64,000 nt of DNA, from positions 1 to 64,000 of the forward strand of contig WBMZ01003464.1 in NCBI GenBank assembly GCA_013400975.1, given 5' to 3'. The DNA comes from Atrichornis clamosus (Eukaryota; Chordata; Aves; Passeriformes; Menuridae). A program made the position numbers and the translations under genes. Below, in pieces: positions 47,184 to 59,400 of the stretch. Each line of letters begins with the position of its first letter. Position 1 is the stretch's first letter. The notes under the pieces are model-generated. The model searched no databases. It was not told the origin of the DNA and was given only the letters and a program-made list of their open reading frames with translations.

Positions 47184-47756
47184 TGCATTGCCAGCAGGTT
47201 GAGGGAGGTGATCCTACCCCTCCAGTCAGCCCTAGTGAGGCTGCACCTGGAGTGCTGTGTCCAGTTCTGGGCTCTTAAGTACAGGAGAGACATGGAACTC
47301 CTGGAGCAGGTTCAGGGGAAGTCAGCGAAGATTATTAAGGAACTGGAGCATCTCATTCTTATGAGGAAAGGCTGAGAGAGCTGGGCCTGTTCAGCCTTGA
47401 GAAGAGGTGACTGAGAGGGGACCTCATCCACATCTATCAGCCTCTGAAGGGAGGGTGTCAAGAGAATGGAGCCAGGGTCTTCTTGGTGGTGCCAAGCAAT
47501 CGACAATAGGCAACAGGCAGAAGCTGATGCACAGGAAGTTCCACCTGAATATAAGGAAGAACTTCCTTACTGTGCTCTGTAACAGATGGTCCAGAGAGGT
47601 TGTGGAGTCTCCCTCACCGGGGGTATTCAGGAACCATCTGGTATTCAGGAACTATCTGGGCACAATCCTGTGCCATGTGCTATAGAGTGCTTGAGCAGGG
47701 AGGTTGGACCAGATGACCCCTCTGAGGTCCCTTCCAACCTGACCCATTCTTTGATA
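47184..47756 (+). mobile_element. CR1 LINE 3' fragment of about 570 bp, direct orientation
   Basis: This is a clear CR1 3' region. It begins TGCATTGCCAGCAGGTTGAG and runs through CTGCACCTGGAGTGCTGTGT, CCAGTTCTGGGCTC, GGGCCTGTTCAGCCTTGAGAA, AGGAAGAACTTCCTTACTGTG and TTGGACCAGATGACCCCTCTG. It ends CTTCCAACCTGACCCATTCTTTG. It is 5'-truncated and the best preserved CR1 of the window, so probably younger than the inverted ones. An 18-bp unit is tandemly duplicated inside it (47622-47657). It sits sense in CAP2 intron 1. Confidence 0.95.
47622..47657 (+). repeat. 18-bp tandem duplication inside the CR1 copy
   Basis: GGTATTCAGGAACCATCT is followed at once by GGTATTCAGGAACTATCT, differing at one base. 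CR1 normally carries one such segment, so this is a local duplication in this copy or its source. Confidence 0.85.
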
Positions 47757-49614
47757 CACAAAGAGAGCCCCTCTGAATTTTTACACAGTTTGTATGCGTG
47801 CTGTCTAATGTCTAACCCCCCTGTTTGGGAAGTTTGCTTTTTTATTTAATGTAAATAGGAAAAAGCCATAAATTCCAGACAAAACTTTCTCATGAGAATG
47901 AGTCTCCCAAGGGTTTCTTGCTGTAAAATCTTCTGCTTCACTTTTAGGTCAAACACAAGCCTCATTATATTGATAGGGTAAAGTCTGAAGGTCCCACATT
48001 GTTTGACAGGCAGCATGACTCAGCACAAGAGCTCTGCATGTGTTTCCAAAGTTGCAGTAGATAATTTCATCTCACACTTATATTTTTAAAATAATAATAC
48101 TATTATTTTTTATTAATAAGAATTATTAGTACTAGTTTGTAAATAAAAGCATTTCTTTCCATGCTACTTTACTTTTTAGTTATAAGATTTAGACTTTCTC
48201 CACTGGCTATGGGGACACTGAAGCAGCAGTGTTTGTTTTGGTTCCTAAGCGTTGCATAGTGTTGCACAGTTTATTGGAATCTACTATTATGCTCTAATAT
48301 CTCTGAAATACTAGCACTTTGAGCAGGCTATTCTTTAGGAACTAATAAATCTACACATACGTTCCAGGTATGCCTAACCATTCTAGTCCACAAGCCATAC
48401 AGGAATCAATGTCTTGTGGCAGAACACTACAGGGCAGTGGCCCGAGAGAGGCCCTGACTACCTGCTTGCCCCAGCTGGGGATGCGAGTTCTCCTGTTGCT
48501 CCTACTTTTGCACACTCCAGTTCTGGGCAGGGGATGCAGCCTGGTGTGGGAGATGGGCTGGAACTGCTCACAAGGATCATGTTAATCAAGAACCATAGAT
48601 CACACACACCCTTTGCTGTGTGTCACTTAGCAGAATCAAACACTAACAACCTTAAGTGAGGAACACGTACATTAAACTTGCTCTATTACATGATAGGGGA
48701 ATTAAACATAGCTTTGTCTTTGCTTACATAACTCTTTCTCACTCTGAATTGTATATAGCACTTTTTTTCCCTGAGAGATTGGTCAATATTCAAAAATGTC
48801 AATGCTTACACTGCCTCACATGTAAGAGAGCAGGTAATCACATTGTGGTGAAAGGAGGCAATGTGAGTTGTTAAAAACTTAGCCTAATTTCTGTTTAATT
48901 TTAAATACAAAGCACTATAACAGCACTGTAGCAGTACTGCACAAACAGGCCTCTGGATTGTTTTTTTCTTTCCAAATATTAATTAGTGTTTGATTCAAAA
49001 AACTTGGGAAACACTGGTTTGCACCAGGTACTTTTGTAAGAAAAAAAGTGGTGGTAAATCATATCAGAAAAATAAATGGAAGACCTTCTTGGATTCTTGT
49101 GTAGTCTTCAGTCAAGTGGCTGAGTTCTACTACAAGTCACAAAAGACTGAGGCAAATTTCAGAATGTACCTTTTCAAAAATCAGGGAGTATTAATTGTGT
49201 CTGTATTTTAGACTCTGTAAATGGCTGATTCAAATAATTGTAGGCATAAGATTTTACCAATTACTTCTATAACTAATTCAGTCATCTCAGTGTCTGATTG
49301 GGAGCATACATATACATTTTTTCATACATTGTTCACATACAGACTGTCAAAAGCTTCTCTGGCAGTGGTTTGAATCTGCTACATAGAATGAAAAACCGGC
49401 CCTGAGTACTGATGTGATTCCCTGCTGACAAAGAAGCAAGTTACCCTATGTCAGCTGCCTCACTGCAACTGCTTATATGCCAGAAAGACAAGACGTAGAG
49501 AATATTAGTTTTACCATAAAAGAAAAAGCCACAAGATGAATAGAACTGTAGCGTGAAGCATGGTTTTAACTTAGAGAGGTCTAACACTATTTCTATCCAT
49601 AATTATTTTTTCAG
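47757..49614 (+). other. CAP2: CAP2 intron 1, last part
   Basis: This is AT-rich intronic sequence ending in a strong pyrimidine tract and acceptor (ATTATTTTTTCAG) at 49614. Nothing else was recognised. Confidence 0.7.
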
Positions 49615-49615
49615 A

Positions 49616-49739
49616 ATGGCAGAGACTCATGGTTTGATGGAGAGATTGGAGAAAGCAGTGACTCGACTTGAATCATTATTTTCAGATTCACACAGATCTG
49701 GGGGAATGGAGTGTGATGGCATCAATGGAGTCAATGGAA
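49616..49739 (+). CDS. CAP2: CAP2 first coding exon (exon 2), residues 1-41
   Basis: The exon begins at 49615, with the ATG at 49616 in good context (A at -3, G at +4). It encodes MAETHGLMERLEKAVTRLES and then LFSDSHRSGGMECDGINGVNG, plus one base of the next serine. The paired RLE motifs (ERLEKAVTRLESL) form the amphipathic N-terminal coiled coil of cyclase-associated proteins, which in the family mediates oligomerisation and, in yeast, adenylyl cyclase binding. The stretch after residue about 22 is the variable Ser/Gly-rich segment that separates CAP2 from CAP1. The donor is GTAAGT at 49740. CAP2 promotes cofilin-driven actin disassembly and actin nucleotide exchange, mainly in heart, skeletal muscle and brain. 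The RBM24 neighbour supports CAP2 over CAP1. Confidence 0.93.
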
Positions 49740-52700
49740 GTAAGTATGTTATTTTGAAGTACAATCTCTGTTATTAAAAAATTGCAAGTAATGCATGTCT
49801 TTGTCTTCCAAGAGGAAGTGTGATCCCACCACTTAGAAATTCTGCATCAAAATAAGTAATATTTTTAAAAATGTATTTAGAAATGTCACGTAGCAAGCTT
49901 AGTAGCACACATAGTTCTAAATTAATACAGCCTAGAAACTTCAAGATTTGTCTGTTCCTTAAATATACTGTCCATAGCTCAAGCTTTATCACTTTCCATT
50001 TTAGCACTTAGATTGTTGTAAATAACTCACCACGTGCAAATGTCTGCTTGAGCCCAATTAACAGAAGAAATGAGACATCCCCAAAATTTACAGCATAAAT
50101 ATTCCTGTAAAATTCATCAATATAAACACTGTGATTATTTGCCAGCTTTCTCTGAATATCGTGGTGCAGACCCACTTAATTTAATTATTATCCTTAATCA
50201 AATATGAGTTTGTTTATAAGCTTTTGCTCACTAAGGACTGCTATACATCCATGGTCTTTTTTATCTCTTGAGCTATCTTTTCCCAAGAGGCTCTACAAAG
50301 CACTACAGTGGAGAATATATTTTAAAAAGTCTGCTCTTCATTTATTCACATCATATAATCAAATAATATTCTTTCCTTCCTTAATTTTTTGTGGTACCTG
50401 AAATTTACAGAGTAAATAACCTTATAAATGTGGTAGTTCTAAATTTGATGAAATACAGGTGCCCTTTCCTTTCTCCAGAGCTTGTTTTTTCATCCAGAAC
50501 CCTGAGATACATCTCTTTATTAGCTTCATGTCCTTTGGTTTCTGCATTCCTTGGCCCTGTCTTGCATTCTCCAGAGAAGAGCGCATCCCAGCATGGACTC
50601 AGCTGCTGTACAGAACCTGCAGGACACACAGAAAGTTTCAGGCAGCTTCCTTTACTGGCACAGCAGCAAGTCAGTGTGTGAGCTGCTTTATTGTGCTCTG
50701 TGTGCTCACAACAACACGTGAGGGACCTTCCCTGCACTCACGTGTGCCATGGGCCTACACACTGGCAGCTACTGTGGAGCAGCTGACTGAGAGCAGAGTG
50801 TTTCTCTGGCAGGAAGGGAGCATCTTCCAGCAGGCTTCCGTAGCACATGAGTTAGCCAGTCACAGGAAGCTTCAGTAAAAAATGCTTGCAGTCCAGAGAA
50901 AACCTAGATAGCAAGTAAACTGTAGCAAAGTCAAGGAGAAATATGATCCATGTACAAACTGACAAATCAGTCACTACTGAACTGTACACTACTGAACTGT
51001 TCCTACAGTACACTACTGTAGGAAGTGTACAATTCTCAAAGATACAGGCTTCAATCGTGTAATGAGTTCATTTAGGTGAATCTGTCTATTTATCCAGAGC
51101 CCAGTACTGCAGAACCAGGGCTGCTTTCAGAACAGGAGATAACTCACCATGCAAGGTACTTCCATGAAAACTGTTTATATTCTTGGCCTAACCTAAGAGC
51201 TCAGTCAGGTGAAAAGATTCACCCCCCGCAGGGGAGCAGAGCCTTAACACCCCAACAGATCTCTAGAAGAAACCAACTGACAATCCTTGTTGACATATGA
51301 TTATAAAACACACCCACTGGGAGACTGCAGTAAGAAGCTGAGATGAGCAGCACGATGGGGTGCTTGCCAGGCTGCACCACGTCTCCAGGCAGAGCTGTCT
51401 TACACAGGGACTCAGGAATTAGCTTTTCTGGTGCAGTTGGGAAAGCCTTCAGTTTGTGTGACTGGTATGCCTACAGTGCCACAAACTCCATTCTGTGTGC
51501 CTGTGTTACTGTGCCTCTGCAGAGGTTCTCATACCCTCCACAGCCACTGCAGAGGAAACATCTTACAGGTCTCTTTTTTTCTTTTTCTCATTTAAAACTG
51601 ACACTCAGCCAGCGTGTGACCTTTTTAAAATCTCCAGTGGAAATGGAGATATATTGCTTTCTTCTACCATGGCCACCATCCCCTAAAAGACCATTCAATG
51701 ATTAGAATTATTTAAAAACAAACCCTTGACTTCTCAAATAATACCATTTCAGGAACAACAAAATAACGAGGAGGATAGGAGATCTGTACCTTTACTGTCT
51801 TCATAAAAGGCATTACAACAGCAGGATTGCAAATAAATCATTCAATTGCACTGCACAACCCACAGCAAATTCTAGTAAATGCTCCTGGGAGTTAGCTGTA
51901 TTGAACAGTAAAAAATAGCGTAGTTGCTTTCTAGTTTTGCATAGGACAATTGCCACTTGGTGAACAGGTATCTAAAACTCTGCTCTGAAATAAAACATTA
52001 CAATGATTCTTTTGGAAACATACACAGATTTTGACAAAGAATATTAATGGGCTTTGGAAAGCATCTCCATAGCTAAGACCTTTTGTGCACTAGGATATTT
52101 GAGGGGTTTACAGACAAACACTTAATATGGAAGAAAGCCCAAAAATTCCTCAAAATTATAGGTGAATGGCATCTAGAGAACAGAAGGAGCCTTGAAATCT
52201 CACCTAACTGACTAACCACATTTTCTTCTCCATACAGGCCACTGCAAATGCCAGTTGCCAGAGCCTGTCTTTTTCTGTCATGGCGCCAGATGATTCTTGT
52301 GAAATAAAGAGGGCTTTCAAGATTATTAATTTGGACACAATTGTCATATAGTGCCAAAAGGTCAAAGCAAATTCTCTGGGAAAAGACTGGTACCTCTTCA
52401 GAGCAATCTTCAGGCTCCATTAATAAGGGAGAGAGGCTGGGAAGAATTTTAACCTTGTTCTCTCAGATCCTGCATATGCCATAGATTCACATGTGTGTCA
52501 TTCATGCTGGATCTGGCAAAGGTTCTGAGGCATAGACAAGACATGAGGGAGTAAAGGGAGGGCTGGAAAACATCCAAGGAAAGATTATTTTTGCTATCTT
52601 AACTGGTACCACATAGAGCCTTGTAGAAGCCAGGTCCTTAAGAAACTGAGCCTCATCTGCATTTTCTGGTTGTCCACTTTATCAGGAAACTGCTCAGTGT

Positions 52701-53384
52701 ACCATATTGAAAATAGCAGTTTTATTCCTCTGTTGGAATATATAAATGTATATAGTCAATGGGATATATCATCTAGAAGACTTGTTAGAGCTTTCTTTAT
52801 CCAGTGACAGTTTCGCAAGGTGAGACAACAAAATTAGGAGATTAGAAAGTCACATGTCACTGCATAAATCTACTGTCAACCCATTTCAAAGACTCTCTTA
52901 CTGGAAATGGAATTGATTGCTTTTAAAAGCCACCAAACAACACAAAGATCTTCAGGAATGGGTGGGTAGTATAGAAATCGTTGTTAAGTACAGTGCAGAG
53001 TCTTTTTAGGGGATAATATTTGGTTAAAGTACAACAGGGGAATTTTGTTAAGAGAGTCACATTTCTCTGGTCACTCCTTTGAAGGGCTGAGAAATGTTCA
53101 TTTTAGCATGTGTTATTTTAGGACAAAAGAGGCTTCCCACTATATTATACACAGTAAATTCTCTTCAAGTTCCTCTTCAAGTTCTACCAAGAGCAGGATT
53201 TTTTTTTTCTTTCTATCTAGGACAAAAATAATTATACATCCTTTTTCACTGATTTCACGAATCAGAAATTAAATTACAGCAACTCCTCAGTTTCTATGAT
53301 ACATTTCCTCCATCTGCTACACAGGAATGTCCTATGCATTATGTACTTTATGAACCATTATAATGGAATGCTCTTCTTCTACAG
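49740..53384 (+). other. CAP2: CAP2 intron 2
   Basis: The intron runs from GTAAGT at 49740 to CTCTTCTTCTACAG at 53384. It contains a small tandem repeat and palindrome (50972-51024). No other gene or transposon is recognised. Frames of 110-139 codons near 50405-50878 overlap on opposite strands without domains. Confidence 0.8.
50972..51024. repeat. 15-bp tandem repeat joined to a perfect 11-bp palindrome
   Basis: CACTACTGAACTGTA (50972-50986) is followed by CACTACTGAACTGTT (50987-51001). This overlaps a perfect inverted repeat TTCCTACAGTA-CAC-TACTGTAGGAA (51000-51024). It would form a short tight hairpin in RNA or single-stranded DNA. Confidence 0.9.
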
Positions 53385-53485
53385 GCATAGCACCATATGT
53401 TGAAGCCTTTGATAGGCTGCTGAATGGAAGTGTTGCTGAGTTTCTCAGGTACAGCAAGATTCTTGAAGGTGATGTGAAGACACAT
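53385..53485 (+). CDS. CAP2: CAP2 coding exon 3, residues 42-75
   Basis: With the A left from exon 2, this exon encodes S then IAPYVEAFDRLLNGSVAEFL and RYSKILEGDVKTH, ending in phase 0 at the GTAAGT donor (53486). It matches the start of the folded helical CAP_N domain, which in human CAP2 reads similarly (VEAFDKLM..VAEFLKNSRIL..DVETH) and continues with AEMVH in the next exon. The helical domain binds the cofilin-actin complex and speeds filament severing and subunit release. The next exon was not found in the remaining 10.5 kb, so the gene continues beyond the window. Confidence 0.94.
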
Positions 53486-56400
53486 GTAAGTATTTACTCA
53501 GATTTTCTCCCGATGATGTAAGTATACAAGTCTTGGAATCTGTGTGATCAGCCTTGATTGCTGAGTAGAGGAGAATCTTAATAGCAGAATTAACTCTGAA
53601 TTATTAATTCTCATAATAGTGATAGCCTGGCATAACACACTGAGTACAGTTGATTCAGGAAGGGCTAAAGGTTGTATGAATTCGTGAAAGGAGATTGCTT
53701 GCCTTCTACAGCACCAAAGTTGAAGACCATAGCATGCAAAATATATAAATATTCTCAGTCCCAAGCACCTTAAATTGTATTGTTGGCTGCTAAGCTCTTT
53801 TCAGGACAGGAACACAATTAAGAACATGTGCCAACAAATGAGTAGCAAACAATAGGTGGGCCCAAACAGTGATAACTTCTTGTGGTTGTTTCCTAGGAGT
53901 GTGTATCATCATTCCAATTAATACAGAGGTTTTTGTTCTGGTTGTTTGTTTTTATTACTCACATCTCTTTCATTTGGAACAACAGAGCAAACTAAAAAAT
54001 GAGTCAGCCATTTAAATGACCCTTTTTTAGCCACATATGTTACATCAAGCAAGTACTGTGCTATCATTTTCATGATGAAAATACTTTCTAACCTCACAGT
54101 ATCTTGTGATCAGAACTTGTGTCATTTTATTTTTTTAATCTGGTCTTCTCTAAAACAGGTGGTGATAGAGTTGATGCGGGCTAGACTTATCTTACCAACA
54201 GCTTACCAATATCAATTTTGAAAAAAAAAACCAAATACCACACCACACACAAAAGAGCTGGGGTCAGTTTGAGCTGAATCTGAAGGAGTGTGACTCTTTT
54301 GAGTTTTCTAGTAGATCCATGCCATCAGACCTTTCTCTGTGTGGGCATTTCTCCGTTGATTGCAGCTGCTGTTCTGCATAGCAAACACTGTAGCCAGTAA
54401 AGCATGCAGTCCTACAAGCTACTGAGATTCATGTTGCAAGACCAACATAAATATTCTTCAAGACAACCAAAGCAACCAGTCTACTAACAGAGCAGAATGA
54501 CTGGATTATGCTGTGATCTGGGTTTTTTTTCTGTGATGTTATATGTTCTTGTTTGTAGGACAGAATTTCTGACCTAGTTAGGCCTAGAAAACAGGAGGGG
54601 AGTAAGGAGATCAGGCAATTCTACAGGATCTTTGTGTTTCTAAGGAAATAGCTGCACTCCCCTTTTATTTGAAAAAGCCTTACAATTATACTATAAGCTA
54701 CAATATATGTCCTTTGTTCTTCAGAGAAACTTGGGAAAAAATAATAAATAGGAGGGTCAGGGAGTCAGAGGAGGAATTATAAACCTAACTGAGCAGAGAA
54801 TTGCTCCCTGGAAAGGATTGGTTCTAGCTTGGTTATTACATTAGACATCATTATTTTGCAGTTGATTTCTCAAGAGTTTAGATCCGAGTGATACAGAAAT
54901 AGCCTTACTACCAACACTAAGCAGCGAAAAGGATTGCATTTAACATTCTAAATTACTGAAACTTTTTTAATATACATTATAAATGTTTAAATCAGTAAGT
55001 GTATTAATTTATGTATTTGTCACTATTTCACACTCATGATTGAGTCCATATAAAAGATTAGGAGTAATTTGTCTGCCAATTCTGTGGACAGTCCCTAGCA
55101 TATTGTTGATGATAGTGTAATGCAAGCTGTGATAAGGAGTATTTGTTAGTGCTATGAGCTTAGACCTTATACTAGTTTTCCTTACATAAAGAAACCAATG
55201 ATTCTGATTGCAGCCTACTAAATATTCTGAAATCTTAGATTCTGAATTTACAATGTGGAGCAGACTGTGGTTGCCTTATGCTCGTGCTTATCACTGAAGC
55301 AACATCTGTGCTTTACCTTAACAAGTGGAACAAGGAGTATTTTTCTTCTGCGTGTGTTATAGACCATGTGTCCCCAGAATTATACTTGCAGCTGCTGTCT
55401 CTTTCACATAATGAGCTGAAGGGAAGGTTGTATTTTATTTCAAAAAACACCTGTTGCCTTGAAAAACCTCACATACCTGACGGACCAGAATGGTAATATG
55501 AGAGAAAGAGAGACTTCATATTATGCTAAAGAAATGAGGGATTTAACATGATGTGTTTCATGCTGATTGCTGTAATGATTGTGTGGTTTGTATTCCTGGC
55601 AAAAGGAAGAATACATACATAACTAATATCTGTTGGAGAGCCTCATTCCTATTTTTTCAGCATGCTATACTCTAAAAAGTCTATTGAAAGAGAAAAAAAA
55701 AACTAAACAAAAACCCCCCAAACTAATAGCTGGCTCCTGGCTCTGTTAAACACAGCAGCACAGTGGATTTTACAAAGATTAGTTTATCAGAGTTCTGTTT
55801 AGGCTCAATCTTGAGAGCAACATATTTCTCATTCAAATCTCAGTACATGTAGTGGAGAATCTCTGAGGTCAACTGCATTGAAGAAACAAATCACTTTTTA
55901 AAAGACAGGGAGAATGGCTTGGGATTTTACATATTCTTTTTAAAACAAATTAACCTAAACAGCTAACATAAGGTCTCTTCCCTCTTCTGTCACTGTGGAA
56001 TAAAGATCTGGTGATTTATATGGATATTTCTACGAGATGCAAAGTCCCCTACAGACACAGATTTTATGAAACCAGTTTCTGCTGTCCATGTCATAACTAT
56101 AGCGTATGTGAAGTCAGTGAAAGAGTGGGTGTGGCCAGGACTGCTACCAACCATGTCTTTGGCCTGACATACCAGTGTCTTGGAGGCTGTCACCAACTAT
56201 TACAGGTTATAAGAGCCCTGAAACTGATTCACCATATGTGCCAACATTGAACCATCCTTCTGTCAGAGTGAGGGACATTCAAAATCAGTATGAAACAAAC
56301 TGTGGGTCTACAGCATAGGACATCCAGCACTGCAGAAAGTGTGTTAAGGTAATGACAAAGAGCTACTTGTGGAAGCCTTAGTCTAGATTGTGTCCCAGTG

Positions 56401-59400
56401 AGGAGGCTGGTCAAGCAGGTTTGATGGGCTCTTCGCCTTGTGAAAGTAAAGCAAGCAACATTTTAGGAGACCAAGAAGCAGGTTTTTGTCATGTGTTTAT
56501 TAGGAGCTTCTTCACGTTGTTTTTGTTTATGTGCTATCTCAAGTGGTGGAATACTTTGGCTTGAGTTTGAATAATGTACCAGATGAGACATCACGATAAG
56601 AAGAGAATGTACTAGTTCTACAAGAGAAGGATAGATAACCTAACATTTCCATCTTTTAGTGTTTTATGTGGTACAGAGCAGAGCATAATTACAGCCTGCT
56701 GTCAAACACATAAACTAATACTTGCCTTTTTAAAAATTGTTTATTTGTAAAAATCTTTTAACCTCCCAACCCCACCAATTGAAATAACAGATTGTCTGTA
56801 TGATTCAGTTATGTTCCCTCTTTTCTCATCCAAGCTATTTAGCTTGGAATGGAAAAACTATGAAAATATGGATGCCTTTTCCCTCCACTCTTCCATCAGC
56901 TTCCAGCTGCTGAAATACAGAGCTCAGAGAGGCAACCAGCTTGGAGCATTCAGAAATAAAGTGGCTGTTGGTTCACTTGCTTCATATTGGAAGAGGGTTT
57001 AGATGCAATCCATTACATGTATGACTACACAAAAGATAGCACGAAGACGTAATTCACAGCACATTATTCAATCTGCAGGAGTTCTGTGTGTGCATGCACT
57101 GGTTTCTTTTCACAGTGAGCAGAGAAAGCAATGTCCACCCCACAAATGTCAGTTGTGTGCATGTACCCACAGAGTTTCTTTTCCTTATCTGTTACATGAA
57201 AGCAATTACTTTCTTCTCTCCTTCTTCCAGGTAAAGTCCATGTAAATATAAACAGACAGCTGAAAGCAGGAGATATGTTTTATGAGGTACATATGCACTT
57301 TGCAAAGTGCCACTCCGGTTTGGATTATCAGTTAAGTTAAAAACCCTACCTTCCTCTTTTTTATTCCCAAAGAGCAGTAATGACACATGAAATAGCTGCA
57401 TATTGTCTTTTCGTGTGAGAGATGTTGAAGAATTAGTCAATGACGTTCATAGCCCTGAACTTTGAACAGGATATGCTGCTGTCTTTGCTGCACCAAAAAA
57501 CCCACTTTTGCACTTTATCTTAGCTAATCTAAATGCAGACTATCAAACCCATTATTTGACTGATTCCTCATTAACAAGGCAATTTGCTTACAGGGCAACA
57601 GAATGCACAAGTGTACTCTCGTGTTCATCTTTTGTGCTCAGAGGCTGTGCGGTTTTAGGCATTGTGTTGAAAGTTGAATTAGAGCTCAGAGAGGAGGATG
57701 ATGTCAACATGCCCAAAGAGAAGCTTGCTGTCAGGCTGCCTTTGCATTTCTGTGAGAGGTATTTTCTGCTACATGGAATAAACACCAAACCAAGTAGCTA
57801 CTGCAGGACTCGGAAAAATGGAATACATAAAAAAAGAATAAAAAGACAGATATTTTTTACAGCATACAAAGTGCACTCAGCTTGAAGAAAGAATCAAGTG
57901 TAGAAAATGGTAGTGCTGTCCACCAAAAGTGAAAATAAAATGAAATCATCAACCAAAAAAGCAACCTTGGAAATCTATCAATATTAAAACTGATTTTGTG
58001 ATGCTAATGCACCTGTATTTCTCACCCTGCATAATTACTACCAGATACTTCATAACATAAACAACAAAGAATGTTCACTTTAATAGGACAAGAAAGATGG
58101 CAATGAAATATATACAGTGTAGCCAAGAGGCTAATTCAGAAAAAACTAACATTTCTAGGACTTTCACAATTTTTGATTGCTCTTTTCCAAAGGGCAATTT
58201 CCCATATGGCCTAGGGAATTAATCTGGCTTTCAAAACAAGCAGGATTTATGGAGTCAGGTGCAGTGACGTGCAGGCATGGTTGCACCTGTTGGACTGTAA
58301 GACACCTGGTTAGGAATAAAGACGGCTCCTGAGCATGAAGGACCTCTCCATTGCAAGTCTAGAACAACACCCCCTAAAAGAGTGGGAGTTTTTCCATTAA
58401 TTTTGGTGGGAGCTGGATCAGTTGTTAGTTTCTTGACACTGACATTGCAGTAAATACCACTTGTTTTTCTTATTGCTTAAAAAAGCAAGGAAGAGACAAA
58501 AATCTAACAGACAGTATTGAAAAGTAAATGCCATGGTGGCCAATAGTGAGCATTTAGTTGTGTATTGCTGGCCCGAGAAACCTGCACCTGTAAATTTAGG
58601 GGTTGGTGGTGGTGGGAGTATATAATGAGAACATTCCATATGGCATTTCCTCAGTCAGAAACATAAGAAATCAGAAATGCAAACACTCAAGGCTGTCGAG
58701 AATTCTTCATAACCTGTTTTCATGGGGTTTCTTTGCATATGGAGTAGTTCCTGACTTAATCCATAAGTAGTTGATTTCAAAGTAGTGCTGTTGGTCAGGC
58801 ACCGTTAGAGACCATTTTAGAACTGTTGCCCCCTAAAACAGAGATTATATCCGTATGTGGTTACCCAGTACAACAGCATTTTCTGATCTCCTAGGGATGC
58901 TAGAAAAAGGTATCAGAATTGTTTGAGTGGGAAACCTTATATGCAGTGGGAAACCAAAGAAAAACCCATCATGTTTGCCCGAGAAAATGTTAGATCGCTT
59001 GCTCATATGAAAAAAAATCTGATTGTGAAGGGTTCATTAATTGATCAGATGAATTCAGAATAATATTCAATGTTCAGACTAGATTTAAGGTCCATGTTTT
59101 ACCTATCAATTTGATTACTTATTGGAGTAATTAATCAAGGCATACATTATATTTTTGGCCATTTGGAGTCAAAATCAGAACTGAACATATGCTTTAGCTC
59201 ATGCTAATTTTGCTATCCTACATTTTTTTATTGAAGCCCTTTAAGAGAAAATTTGAGTCAACTGGCAGGAAACCAGTTTTTCTTGGTGGTTTTCCAGGAG
59301 AAGTAGTGTATAGGCTAGAGGTGCAAATGTCCCACAATTTGAAAACCACTGTGTCAGCTTAATCAAAAATCATAAGGTGATAAAATTACATGGCTAAATG

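Noticed and set aside
50405..50878. Overlapping frames of 96-139 codons on both strands in CAP2 intron 2
   Set aside because: Mutually overlapping frames on opposite strands without a domain or splice support; locally higher GC content explains their length.
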